Shown here: piece after piece, positions 23,378 through 35,733 of the stretch
Layout of the letters: every line of letters begins with the position of its first letter
How positions within the stretch are numbered: position 1 is the first letter of the stretch
From: Heliocidaris erythrogramma
Taxonomy: Eukaryota > Echinodermata > Echinoidea > Camarodonta > Echinometridae
Direction: 5' to 3'
Assembly (NCBI GenBank): GCA_025617745.1
Contig: CM046867.1
Coordinates: forward strand, 25,660,705 to 25,724,704
Length of the DNA stretch: 64,000 nucleotides
Notes under the pieces: generated by a model
The model's input: the letters and a program-made list of their open reading frames with translations, nothing else
Told to the model about the DNA's origin: nothing
Databases searched by the model: none
Program-made: the position numbers and the translations under genes

Positions 23378-24240
23378 AACGAGGCTAAAAACCAGTAATT
23401 TCATGTAATTTTATGTAATTGACCTCTGTGACCTCTGACCTTTGACCTACTTACCCCAAAATCTAATCAGTTCATCTTTCTATGGGTATGCATACTGGTA
23501 CCAAGTTTGAAGTTCTCACCTCAGATAGTTCTTGAGATATCGCGGTAACGGTGATAAAAACCACTAATTCCATGTAATTTCATGTAAATTGACCTCTGTG
23601 ACCTCTGAACTTTGACCTACCTACCCCCAAAATCTAATCAGTTCCTCTTTCTATGGGGATACATACTGGTACCAAGTTTGAAGTTCTTACCTCAAATAGT
23701 TCTTCAGAAATCGTGGTAACGGTGCTAAAAACCAAGAATTTCATGTAATTTCATGTAAATTGACCTCTGTGACCTCTGACCTTTGACCTACTTACCCCAA
23801 AATCTAATCAGTTCATTTTTCTATGGGGATACATACTGGTACCAAGTTTGAAGTTCTCACCTCAGATAGTTCTTGAGATATCGCGGTAACGGTGCTAAAA
23901 ACCAAGAATTCCATGTAATTTCATGTAAATTGACCTCTGTGACCTCTAAACTTTGACCTACCTACCCCAAAATCTAATCAGTTCCTCTTTCTATGGGGAT
24001 ACATACTCGTACCAAGTTTGAAGTTCTCACCTCAAACAGTTCTTGAGATATCGCGGTAACGGTGCTAAAAACCCAGAATTTTTATGTAATTTCATGTAAA
24101 TTGACCTCTGTGACCTCTGACCTTTGACCTACTTACCCCAAAATCTAATCAGTTCATCTTTGTACGGGGATACATACTAGTACCAAGTTTGAGGTTCCTA
24201 CCTCAAATGATTCTTCAGATATCGCGGTAACGAGAAGTGG
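23378..24240. repeat. 170-bp tandem array rich in nuclear-receptor half-sites
   Basis: Five units with anchors at 23,421, 23,591, 23,762, 23,932 and 24,103 (spacing 170-171). Each has TGACCT-ctg-TGACCT-c-TGACCT-t-TGACCT, giving DR3 and DR1 spacing. Units 1, 3 and 5 keep all four half-sites; units 2 and 4 have the third altered, so 18 exact TGACCT. Each unit also carries CATACTGGTACCAAGTTTGA and GAGATATCGCGGTAAC (or variants). The array runs into a GGACGGAC tract and a hairpin, suggesting it is part of a larger retroelement-like repeat. Confidence 0.93.
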
Positions 24241-24277
24241 GACGGACGGACACACGGACGGACAACCCGAAAACATA

Positions 24278-24313
24278 ATGCCTCCGGCACCCACCTTCGG
24301 TGGGCGGAGGCAT
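24278..24313. repeat. GC-rich hairpin ending the array
   Basis: ATGCCTCCGGCACCCACC pairs with GGTGGGCGGAGGCAT across CTTC. It follows (GGAC)n and lies at the end of the 170-bp array, where an element terminus would be. Confidence 0.85.
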
Positions 24314-24319
24314 AAAAAT

Positions 24320-25093
24320 CCTGATGCTATACATATATGTATATTAAAATTGTCAGCAAAAGGGACTACCCCTCCCAAGGACCCAAGAGCAACATAAAAT
24401 GTTATCAGGTTGAGTCACTGGTTTTAAGAGCTCAAAACACAAGTTATGAACGTGACAGAACTTTGTGCATATGTGATTAAACATACAATGGAGATATTAT
24501 TCCCTTATTTGCACATTTCATTGATCATTAATTCAAATTTCACAACCCATCTGTGTTTGCATTTGTTAAGCATGCTATTTGACTGTGGTGGTACATGTAT
24601 ATGATATCAATGATAGGGCCAGTATTTACAATAACCATTGTCAACTGGTCCACGGATGCAGTGTTATTTGCATCCTGTTTAATTAGAGAATTTCCTGATC
24701 ACCTAAAATTCCTGCTTTAACAAAATTAAAAGCAACCCATCTGTCAAGAAAAGAAAAGACACCAGTTTAATTTCCTTTAAAAAAATGATTAGATTTAATT
24801 GTTCCTCATGAAGGAATCTTACATCACTTACATAATCCACCACTTGAGAAATTGATGTATTAAAAAGAAATGAATAGTACAGTTCACTTTAAAAAATGAT
24901 CTGTAATCAAGGCCCAAATCATGACGAGGCAATATTCCTAGATCATTAAGCAAAAGTCGCTTTTCAAATCTACACTTCTTTTCTAAATTTTAATGGAAAG
25001 ATTTTTAATCACTCTCCATCAAGATGACTGAAATATGGATCACAGTTATTCAAACAAATTTTGTTTCACAATCTACAGTATTTAACAGTCTTA
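24320..25093. other. No gene seen
   Basis: AT-rich sequence without recognisable features. Confidence 0.5.
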
Positions 25094-25269
25094 TGGGGTG
25101 TTGCAAGAAAGTTGCGATTGATTGCAAGTTGCAACTGATCGGTACTGACCAATCAAAATCATTGTTGCAAGCGCATCTTCTTGAATGGGCAGACCCTGAA
25201 CCATTCAGAATGGTTGTTCTAATTTGCTTTACGATTTGCAATTGATTGCAACTTTCTCGCAACACCCCA
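25094..25269. mobile_element. TGGGGTGTTGCAAG MITE, copy 2
   Basis: 176 bp, same length as and inverted relative to 8,569-8,744. It shares both termini, CCATTCAGAATGG and GCAAGCGCATCTTCTTGAAT. No matching flank repeat here. Confidence 0.9.
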
Positions 25270-25682
25270 AGATGCACCTGATATAAACTGTATATTTCAG
25301 AAATTTGAATCCCACATTATGTTTTTCAGAAGAATATAAGCACAGATATAATGTAAACCTTTATAATCCCCAATAACATATGAACCAAGTTTGTTTACTT
25401 AGCTTGTCTTCTTATACATGTATACACCCTATAAAACAAATATCCCTTGTGACTTAATAATCATCACAACAACACAGGCTTTTCTTCCTATGGCAGTTAT
25501 TCAAATATGCTTAGGCTGACTCTTAATTAAACCTACATTGTACCTCATAACTAGGGTCAATCAATTATGAGACATGGTGTAGTATTGTTTGGGCAAGGGC
25601 TCTATTATCATGCATGTTGTCTGTATTGTGTATGCAACTATATAAGGACATTTGTACCTTTTCACCTACAGTAAACAAAGTA

Positions 25683-25770
25683 GACAATATCGTCTTTTGA
25701 GAGCCAAAAGGGCATTGACTCTCTGCAAAATGATATGAGTTTAACGGCCTTCTGGCTCTCTGTGAAGGAT
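25683..25770. repeat. Dispersed short hairpin repeat, copy 4
   Basis: ATCGTCTTTTGAGAGCCAAA faces AACGGCCTTCTGGCTCTC. Well-paired arms with a loop of about 30 nt. Confidence 0.8.
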
Positions 25771-27306
25771 GAAGACTGAATCTGGAAGGATGGTAATTAA
25801 CCCTTTCCATGCCAACAGATTTTGGAAAATTGCTCAAAAATGAACTTTCAAGAGTTAAATATTAACTTTCAATGAGTTTTTTCTTGAGCAAACTGGGCAA
25901 AGATATATTACATATACATGTACATGTAGGAATAAACATTATATTAAAGGCAAAGGTTTCTGTATGAGGAAGTATTTTCAAGCCATTCGGAGCTGAAGCA
26001 AAATGTTCAACAATTAAATTTTTGGGTGGGATTTGCCACCCACGGCATGGTAGGGGTTAAACTTTCAAATCAAACCTTCCTCATCCTCCTTTTTAGAAAC
26101 AGACAACAAACATTGAGCACTACAAGTGATTTACTGTATACATGTACATGGTACAGAAGGAAGAAGGCCATAAGGTCTTTAAAAGTACAGGTAGTCAAAC
26201 TTGTCATTTTCATTGTGCTGTAAGGTTAAATGTTTACATAAATATTTCAATATGACTTTGATATAGATTACATACATATGATTTGGCTGATATCAACAAA
26301 TAATCTAAATATTTTTTTTTACACATGCTTTTACATATTTGTTTGAAGCAATTAGGTCTATTTCCCTATAAATGTAATTCGATAGAGAATCCTTGTGTTG
26401 GCATATGAAGAATAAACAGAAATCGTTTCATGCATTAATCCACTTCCTACATGTAGTGCCTTTATTAAGTGATTATTGAAAAAAATAAAAATAAACATGT
26501 TATGTATCCAAAGACTCCAGTTGCATTATAAGTGTGGTGCAATGCTACAATTTTTTAAAAATGATTTTAAAGTAGGCAAAACAAGATAGCTTCCAAACAA
26601 TACAGCCTGGCACTTACAGCCTTTTGTCGCACATGACCCAAGGGTAAAAGACTGTCTACCAGGTATAAAGAACAGACCACAGGGCCAGACGAATTGAATC
26701 AATACATGTTAATGGAGTGACTGAGCTAGCTTGTGCAAAGTTCATCATTATATCTCAAGGCCCCTTCCAGGCACATGGGAAAAATTCAATACCTCGTTAA
26801 ACTTAAAGGGAAAAGCATCTCCATAAAACTAGGAGCTCACAAAGATTTTACACTTTCAGGTAGATCATAAATTCATAATGATTAATGACTAATACCTCCA
26901 TGAAAAAGCAAATGACTTTAATAAAGCCCTTCTGATTCTTAGGAGACATGTTCTGGTTGAAATATTTTCTTTAATTTTTTTTTCTCAGTATATTTATCTC
27001 TTGAATTCTTTTCTGAACGTACATGTTAACATAAGATGATCTGATGTGAGTCATGTGACCATTATGTAATCTACTCATTATGGTTGCATACTAACCTGAT
27101 GATTTATGCTGGTATATGTAGTTGCCAGTATACTAACCATATTGGAATAATGATGATCAAATTTATGTAGTAAGGATCACGTGCGAGCCCTTCATTGTAC
27201 TTTATGAAAAAACACTGCTTCAAATTGCAGAATATCCGGCACCTGAACTGATAAGATATGATTGACAGGTGATTCAACATTTGCACCCTTTATGATTGAT
27301 AATGAT
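25771..27306. other. No gene seen
   Basis: AT-rich sequence with no exon evidence. Confidence 0.5.
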
Positions 27307-27712
27307 TTAAAGATAAAGTTGAGTTCTGGTCATGCGATTACATTGTGAAAGAAACTGTCTCAAGGCAATTGGGAAAGGTTGATCATGTCTACATAAGAAT
27401 CTGTGTATATACTGTGAGGTTTGTGTCTTTTGGAATCATCAAATAGGCAATTGACCCAATTTTCTTGAAAAGCATGTGCACTGCACATAGAAATGGGTAT
27501 ATGGGACTGCACATAGAAATGGGTATATGGGACTGCACACAAATGTTCAGCCCAAACACTTCATCTATTTCTTGTCATATTTCATATATGAGGGCATTTG
27601 AAGAGCAAACTTTTTCAGGGAACATTTCTACTATGATGTTCTTCCAAGCTGATATAAAAGTAATGAGAAAGCTCACAAATCAATTTTCACTTTTCCCGGA
27701 AACCTTTGCTCC
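27307..27712. mobile_element. TTAA MITE with GAGTTCTGG ends, copy 2
   Basis: It starts TTAAAGATAAAGTTGAGTTC, in opposite orientation to 9,459. A 28-bp internal duplication (ATAGAAATGGGTATATGGGA block) is specific to this copy. The right terminus is eroded. Confidence 0.8.
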
Positions 27713-27925
27713 AGCAACAACTTCAGCTTCATTTCAACAAAGATAATAGGGTTAGGGTCACAATTGGGTTTTCGGTTAGGTTTAGAGTTAGTGTTAGGTA
27801 TAGTGTTTGGTCCTGGATTGAAGTTAAGAATTTGTTTAGTGAAGGTAACTGACCGCGGAGCACTTGTCGCTGCCGGGGGCATGTCATTCTGTAGATTGAC
27901 AACCATGATCTAATTTTTTTTTAGA
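27713..27925. repeat. TAGGGTT-bearing repeat, copy 1
   Basis: AGGGTTAGGGT and degenerate variants, then GTGTTTGGTCCTGGATTGAAG. The same order of words recurs at 61,680-61,975, where a MITE interrupts it. An interspersed repeat and not telomere. Confidence 0.65.
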
Positions 27926-27931
27926 AACAGT

Positions 27932-28693
27932 TGCAAAGGGAAAATCCACTGTGGCATCAAGTTGATTTTTTACAGGAGAAAAAACAGATATTAAAGTGAA
28001 AGTTTGCAATGAATCCAATAAAAAGTAGATAGTAAGAATGTTCAATGTTTTATGTAATGACTGCTGTATTATTTCCTTCACAAGTTACTCCTCTTTGGTT
28101 TTATACCAAATAATTAATCCTTCTTTTTTTTTTCTTCAATGAATATATTTTCTCAAAACTGTGCTCAAAATTTGATGGAAACATGTCCTGAAAGGTCTTT
28201 CTAATACACTCCTCTTTCAAAGCTCACTAACTGAGATATCTCAAATAATTCTCTGTTTAAAACAAATGTAGAGGAGTTTGCAAAGGTAATCATGGAGTTG
28301 CCAATTAAAGTATGGATTTTCAAAAGGCAAATGTTCCGATAACTTAATTACTTTTTATTTAATTTTTGTCAATTTCTTTTTACTTCAATGAATATATTTT
28401 CTCAAAACTGTGCTCAAAATTTGATGGAAACATGTCCTGAAAGGTCCTCCTAATACACTCCTCCTTCAAAACTCACTGAGATATCTCAAATAATTCTCTG
28501 TTTAAAACAAATGTAGAGAAGTTTGCAAAGGAAATCATGGAGTTGCCAATTAATGTATGGATTTTCAAAAAGGCAAATGTTCTAATAACTTACTTACATG
28601 TACTTTTCATTTATTTTTTGCCAATTTCATGACCTATTTCTTTAATTCTCTCTGTTCAAATCAACTTGATATTAAGGTGGAATTTTCCTTTAA
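27932..28693. mobile_element. Large foldback, right TTAA only
   Basis: The left side has AAAGGGAAAATCCACTGTGG and CATCAAGTTGATT; the right side has AATCAACTTGATATTAAGGTG and ends TTCCTTTAA. It encloses a 249-bp tandem duplication. Confidence 0.65.
28135..28630. repeat. 249-bp tandem duplication
   Basis: Units at 28,135-28,383 and 28,384-28,630 are highly similar, with shared TTTGATGGAAACATGTCCTG and AATTCTCTGTTTAAAACAAA. Small indels separate them. Confidence 0.93.
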
Positions 28694-29900
28694 GTTCATT
28701 ATGGTTTAACCTCTGTTTGCTTCACATTTTAATAATGTGACAGACCAAGGTCTAATTTATCACCTCACTGATCAAGACTGAGCTTCATGTACCAGTGCAT
28801 GGTTTTAATGCCATGCAACTAAGTTAATCAAGCAGCAAACAATTATTCTTTTTAAGAATAATTCACATCAACAGACTCAAGAAAGAATTCACAATCATCA
28901 TATAACATACTTGTTGAGTGACATTTTGTTGTCCCTCCTGCTACGTGTAGTTGGTAATTAAGATTTATTTTGTAAAATCTTTATTACACCATACAACTCA
29001 TCAATTTCAGCCATAATAAGTCAGCAATTCATTTTCAAACATAGAAATAAACTGCTATATCTTAAGCATTTTTCACATCTTACAAAATGCTAATATTTCC
29101 CTTTAAAAGCACTGCAATCAAAGCTCATGTTATATCACAATGCATAAAAACCTTAAGAAGATTTGCCTCTTGATTCACCTAAGTTCTTTTCTTATTAGTA
29201 TCAGAGGAAATTAATGATTTGAAGTGTGGGCAAGCGGAAATGGGTTGTGGTAACACGATGAAGACAACTGGTGCCCCCTCTACCTTCAGCAAACCTGTGC
29301 CAAAATCTGACAGATTTCATGGAACAGGCTTTCATCAATTTCCTCTGGTCTTGACTCAACAATGAAATCACCTATAATCACTCCACCTTTTCCATTCCAT
29401 TAACATGACCTACATTACACACATAAGAGGTGTAGTTAAATATCAAGGCCTGCATAACTAAATAGGGCCTAAATTTTAATACCAATAACTTATTAAATTC
29501 AAGTGAAACATTACTATGCTTGCAATATACATCTACATGTCGGTCTACAGTTCCAGGAATATCATATTTTGTCAGGATAATGTATAGCAAAAGAGGAAAA
29601 TCAGTGTTGCCAATTTGAAGATGAAATGGTGATTCATGTTTAGAAAATGATTTTCTTTCTTCGTTTAATATGTACAGCCATCAAGTCTTGTAAACCCTTA
29701 CCGGTACTTTCTTTCCCTACCATGCAATTCTCATGATCAGTCCTGTCAAAATAAATTACACGTAGATGACTTTCTTCCATCCATGTCAAAACCAATATAA
29801 TTTTCTTTTAGAGGGAAGAATAAAACAAGCTTTGTCATAATCTCTGAAAAGAAGGGAAAATGTCACAAATAAATCACTTTTTGATAACTGGTGAACCATT
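28694..29900. other. No gene seen
   Basis: AT-rich sequence. Nothing supported. Confidence 0.5.
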
Positions 29901-29993
29901 AAATTGTCTGTTGATAGCCAGAAGGCCATAAACATAGATCTACCGGTAAATTTAATTTTGAAATGTTAATATTCTTCTGGATCTCTACAAATG
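29901..29993. repeat. Dispersed short hairpin repeat, copy 5 (degenerate)
   Basis: TTGTCTGTTGATAGCCAGAA is kept on the left. The right arm is eroded (ATTCTTCTGGATCTCTAC). Confidence 0.6.
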
Positions 29994-30714
29994 AAATAGA
30001 TTGCACATGAGCTAGACCATCTTCATAGCATGATGAAGACTTTCTTGCAGACATATGAACCTTGAAAGAAAGGTCAAAAGAATTACATTACCATCTCTTC
30101 CATTTCCATTTCCAATCCTCTCCAGCTACAAATGTCTTAGGCACTCACACGCAAGCCTCGCTCACACGTCATACACATGTATGCATGTAGAAGGGATGCC
30201 TACTTGAGATGCTGGTGCTTCATCATTCATTATTTAGTGTCCCAGACTCCCCATAGATATACAGCTGATGTAAATAATTTGACACAAGCCAAACAAATTA
30301 TTTACAATGATGCTCTTCAAAAGCCCTTCAGAGAAAAGTCATAGACAGAACTCAACACTAACAAGTGCACAGTATACATTGGCCCCCATTATGTATTTCT
30401 GGACCTCCGAAACTGTAATTTAAAACATGGGCCTCATACCAATAAACCTACTGAAAATTTCAATCCAGACCCCCAGTGAAGTTTGTGTGTAGCACTGTTG
30501 CAGGATACTAGTTCGGGATATAAAGAGATTAGTTTATGAAATGTCTAGCATAAATTAATACACCAAATTATCAAATGTGTTCATTTATTCATGGATATTC
30601 AAAACTGTATAAGATATTCATACAAAAAATGGAACTTCTGTGTAAACAAAGCCCTTGTGTTGTGTTCTTGTATTTTCTTCATGTGTGAAAAGGCTGTAGA
30701 GTCAGCTTCTAACT

Positions 30715-30836
30715 GCAGGGGCAGCTCCACATTTTGTAAAAGGGGGGGGGGTCCCATATACAAATTCCTACTGATGAACAAAAAAGGGGTTCCAGACACT
30801 CAGGACCCCTCTGGTTCCGCCCCTGAATATGCCATT
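30715..30836. mobile_element. CAGGGGC-type element, short copy
   Basis: GCAGGGGCAGCTCCAC at the left faces GGTTCCGCCCCTGA at the right, with a G-run between. Related to 7,280, 43,897 and 60,668. Confidence 0.65.
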
Positions 30837-32884
30837 ATACCCCAGACACACCAACAAGATTTACCCCAGACCGACAGCAGCAGATCCAACAAACAAGTAC
30901 ACTGCCCAGCATGGCCAACAATCAATCGGTTTGGAGTCACTGTGGAGTTGGTTTGGCGGTGTGACTGAGGTATTTCCCAGGTTAGCTGTGGAGGACATCT
31001 GGAGGAAATGTCAAAACATTTACCTTCATTAAACAGAATTGTCCTTTCACAATGTCCCTCAACTCTGGACAATATAACTACTCAGATATCCATTGCAATA
31101 CAGAAGTGAATAAACTACGTGTACGGCCTACACCATACCTCAAGCAAGAAAGAGACAACACTGGGTAACAAAACAACAACTTGGAGATTTAAAAATCGTC
31201 ATTGCCATTGTAAGAAAGAGTACCATAGAAAGACCAAGGAGTTAACTCCTTGGAAAGACTATTTGTGGCTTTTAGATTCAAATTTGAGTATTACTTTAAA
31301 ACCAGAAACTCTTGCGACATAAAACTTTCATGAATTGTTAATGACAGCCAATTTTGCAGCAAGAAACTTTCACATATGACAATAATTTTACGTTGTTTCA
31401 ATTATGATTTGATTATTTCGCGGCATGAAACTTTTGCGAATCTTGACCACTTGCAAAATTAGCGAAAGATTCATGCATGTGAAAATTTCTGGTTTTATAG
31501 TAGTTGAATCACCACGCACAAAGCAGGTGAGGGTGCGGGGTTGCCTTTATGTTTAAAAAATAAAACTAAGTCTTTCAAAGTTAAGCTCCCTACTATTCAC
31601 CTAAAAGACCATGCAGCGAAGTAAGAAATTAGTAACCAGCCCACTTCAATAACTGGACTTTATTGGTCTATTTATCATTGTGCTTTTAAAAATGCAACAT
31701 CTAACTGTTTAGAGTGCATTTGAGGCCCTTAAAACACAAAAGATATTGAGGTCAAGATCAGTGTTTACAAGCCAATAGACCCTACTCACAAATTGCCACA
31801 CAAGTTCCTGATAGACAGTCATTTACTCCTATCAAAGACTGTTATCACATACAGCATCAAACCATGTACCTACACAGGCTGACAAAATGAAGAACTCTTT
31901 ATCAAATGACCATCAAATCATGCCACAGTTACTTTGCAATGACTTGTTTCAAAGCCAACCCCAGATAAATTGTGTTGATTTTGCGATAAGAAACTGACCA
32001 AATGGTTTCCAGCAAGCAATTAAAGCATTTAGACTGTGTATGTTAAGGTTTATATGGTACTATTATAATTTCAGCATTACACTGTATATTTCTGAAAACC
32101 TGATTGTAGAATCTTTAGAGAAGGGATAAGTATAGGGTGTATTCCACTGAAATTCCTAAATAGCATAATCAGTAACATACATGTATATCATTAGGAATTA
32201 CTAGTAGTTTCATGACACATCCAAATGGTATTTAGTTTATTTAATACCCTTGACAATTTTGATGTCTATGGTTCAGAGTTCATACCTTTCTCAGATGTCT
32301 ACCTGCGAAAATAAATCATACTTTGCATGTTACTCCCGAAGAGTCCAATTTGGAATGTGCATACATGTACAGCAACAGGGGATTGGTCAAGAAATCTCCT
32401 CGAAAATACAGTATATGAACAATATATTGAAAAGATATAATTTGCTACAAATTGAATAATAAATTGGTCTATATGACATCAATTATCCTTGGATGATCAC
32501 CTGTGTATACTTGACCACATACTGACCCTCGGGCGTGCAGCCATACTCAATCAATGTCACTGAATGGGAGGAAATCTAAATTGATTGTATTCAAGCATGA
32601 CTGTACTCAATTTATCATAGCACTATTCAGTAAGTTGGTTCAGCCCCTTTCATTCTTTTCAATTCTTAACCTACAGACATACTGTTCGAGCATCAGGATG
32701 TCTAATTCAATTTAGTTTATCAAAGGATGAATAGAGCAGAATGTTAATTCATCCTTATAAAGACATCGTCCTTGTGTAAAATGTAAATATTATTCCAATC
32801 TGTTTTTTATGCAAAAGGAAGTCACTGGTGAATTTTGCAAAATAAGTGGACAACTAATCCCCAAACCTAATGGCAAGTATATCA
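30837..32884. other. No gene; one perfect 20-bp palindrome
   Basis: CCAAGGAGTTAACTCCTTGG at 31,234-31,253 is a perfect palindrome. The rest shows no exon evidence. Confidence 0.5.
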
Positions 32885-33039
32885 GGGCCCTGATTCATAA
32901 AACTTGCTATTAATAACAACTACATGTAACACAAATCTATGACAACTTTGTGTTCAGCCAATCAAATTCAATGATTTCAGTAGCTTCTAATAATTATTGT
33001 AACTTGTTATTGATAAACAAGTTTTATGAAACAGGGCCC
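32885..33039. mobile_element. GGGCCC-ended MITE
   Basis: 155 bp between GGGCCCTGATTCATAAAACT and AAGTTTTATGAAACAGGGCCC-type ends. The interior CAGCCAATCAAATTCAATGA and GATTTCAGTAGCTT is shared with 55,966 and 61,802. Confidence 0.9.
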
Positions 33040-33653
33040 AGACGCCCTGAAAACAGTGTCCTTTACAAAATTATGAGGAAAACAAAGAAATACATAAGGA
33101 GAAAAATGAGAAGGAAACACAATGAAATATATGAAGAAAAGAGAGAAAGAGAGAAGAAAAAAAAGAAATACATGAGGAATATAAAGTTTCTAGAATTTGT
33201 GTTATGAATAAATTAACCAGTATCAAAACCCGACTGCGTCTTCACCTGCGAATTAGCGGGCTAATTCGCCAAATAGTGCGCTATTTCACACAAAAAAAAC
33301 CCCAGAGTTGACTTTAAAAATGGGTTTGTAGGCTCGAGATAACACCAACGAAATAGCCTGCTAATTGCGTCATCATTACAATTAGCTCGAGCTAGCAGGA
33401 AATTTTGGAAACTCGGACTGATGAAGACGGGCCTTGAATATGCGCAAATAATCTTGGTACATGTAGGAATTCTAATCTTGCAAGCAGGGAATTCCCTACA
33501 ATAGCATGACTGGATTTCAGACATCATTTATTGTCACAACATAAAAACTGACTGTGTATTATAATCATCAAGCTCTCTTGTCTTGCTTAATACTTATAGG
33601 TTTCAAAAACAGTTGATAACAATAAACAATTTCAGCTAAATATTTGAATTGAA
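33040..33653. other. Palindrome cluster, no gene
   Basis: GCGAATTAGC facing GCTAATTCGC (33,248-33,269) is followed by AAATAGTGCGCTATTT and, near 33,385, AGCTCGAGCT. Possibly a small degraded element with GTCTTCA ends. An A/G-rich tract is at 33,070-33,180. Confidence 0.4.
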
Positions 33654-34350
33654 TTTATACATCTTTGCACTGTAAATCTCTCAGAGTGAAATTTCAAGCA
33701 TATCTTTTGACAAATGAAAAGTTAAGAAACCACAACCAGTTCCTGGATACTGTACATGTAAGAGTTGCTCAATCATTCATGGGTTTCCCCCACTTCCTTT
33801 ATAGACCAAAGGGTTATCACAGAAGTGTAATAACTCCTTCCTTAGACCACTCATGACAAGTGGATGATAAATGCAAACAAAATTGAAAGGGATATTCCCA
33901 ATTGCATACTGGTGGAAGAATTTTCATGAGACTAAAGAATGTTTGAGACTGAAAAATTGGTCTTGTGAAACTTCCAGATACCATGGTACATGTTTAACAA
34001 AAATAAATTTATACATCTTTGCACTGTAAATCTCTCAGAGTGAAATTTCAAGCATATCTTTATGAAAAGTGGAGAAACCACAACCAGTTCCTGGATACAT
34101 GTAAGAGTTGCTCAATCATTCATGGGTTTCCCCCACTTCCTTAGACCAAAGGGTTACACAGAACTGTGATAACTCCTTCCTTAATTAAACCACTCATGAC
34201 AAGTGGATGATAAACGCAAACAAAATTGAAAGGGATATTCCCAATTGCATACCGGTGGAAGAATTTTCATGAGACTAAAGAATGTTTGAGACTGAAAAAT
34301 TGGTATTGTGAAACTTCCAGATACCATGGTACATGTTTAACAAAAATAAA
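33654..34350. repeat. 354-bp tandem duplication
   Basis: Unit 1 (33,654-34,007) and unit 2 (34,008-34,350) are nearly identical from TTTATACATCTTTGCACTG to GTTTAACAAAAATAAA, with about 18 bp of indels in the middle. Confidence 0.95.
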
Positions 34351-34890
34351 GGTTTCTACAGTATGTCCGATATGCAATAATTGATCTATCAGCTCGTATC
34401 GATTAGTTTACTGAAGTTACAGAGCAATACAATTTGATCACTATATTTGACCTGTCCCTTTAAGCTGAATTCTCCTGGAAACCGTAATGAATTCTTCACC
34501 CTAGCATATCATCAACAGCACCAAGCTTGAACTTCTCTCTTCAATTAGCCACTCTCAGTCCAGTCAGCTGTAATCAGGGGTAAATTTAGAATCCAGCTGC
34601 TAAACGGTGTTTATTGTTGCACCATCTGCCTTCCCTATCGTAATAATCACTTCACAATGCATTTAGAGTTCATTCATTTACATGTAGGTTAACCATATAT
34701 CACGGAAATACGATAACAATCCATTCCTTTCATTGGCAATTGTTACAAGTGTATGGCCTACATGGAACAATACATTTACCACAGACTATAAAGGACATTC
34801 ATCACACAAGGGAACTCAGGGTTTTCAGAACACAGTGTTATTGTTGGTCACCCTTCACTATATATGACCTTTCTTTTCTTCAGTACAGTA

Positions 34891-34990
34891 TGTTAAAAAG
34901 TACATCCATTCACATTTTTGTTATAATTGTGTCATGATATTTGTAGATTACAGTGTGTTAAAAAGTACATCCATTCACATTTTTGTTATA
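34891..34990. repeat. 65-bp tandem duplication
   Basis: TGTTAAAAAGTACATCCATT and its following bases occur at 34,891 and 34,956. Confidence 0.9.
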
Positions 34991-35302
34991 AATTTTTTGT
35001 GCCATACTTGTATGTAGATCATGTGATGATATTTTTTCTTTCCTGTAAGAATTTCTAAATAGTTCTATTGATATATCACACTATTTATTCATACATGCAT
35101 TCGGTTATCCATAATTGTTAAGTACATGTACTCCCAACCCAGCAGTTGTGTGAAGAAGACATAATATTTATGTAAGTCGACGAATCTCCTCAAAATAACA
35201 CACACACAGCAATAACACGAAGGATACAAATGTTACAAAATAACATCTTCAAACACAGGATAAAATATACCAGTACAGGCAGTACTGACCCATAGTCTCT
35301 CA

Positions 35303-35733
35303 GGGTGTTCAGACGCTAAAAATCTATACCAAAACGGTATAGCTATACTAGAACGGTATAGCTATACGATGAAATTTTGCGTCTGAACGCTGACTAACGA
35401 AATGACGTATAGCGAAATGCGGGTCAGAGCATCGTTTCGAACTAGAACTCGATAAAGAATCACTGTTCCGTGTCCGTCTGAACGTATGGCGACCATAGAA
35501 CGGTATAACTGGGCGGGGCTTAACGGGAGCGCGCGTGAAAGGTGACCTTTTACCTCTCTTCCACGGATATCTTGTGATCATAACAACACGCGCAGTGGGA
35601 AACTGCGCATCTATACCACCTTTTTCACGACGGTCGCAATATGCGTCTGAACGACCCGTTAGCTATACAATGATTCTTTATACGTCGTTTCTTTATCGTG
35701 TTTCGGTATAAACTGAATAGCGTCTGAACAGGG
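35303..35733. mobile_element. TIR element with CGTCTGAACG subrepeats
   Basis: Inverted ends GTTCAGACGCT and AGCGTCTGAAC with TATACC/GGTATA next to them. The interior repeats GTCTGAACG at about 35,378, 35,474 and 35,644, and CGGTATAGCTATAC-type words. GC- and CpG-richer than the surroundings. No transposase frame. Confidence 0.8.

Noticed and set aside
23378..24240. Tandem coding repeats
   Set aside because: All frames contain stops within units; the periodicity (170-171) is not a multiple of three throughout.
27745..27800. TTAGGG-like words suggesting telomere sequence
   Set aside because: Degenerate and embedded in an interspersed repeat that recurs at 61.7 kb.
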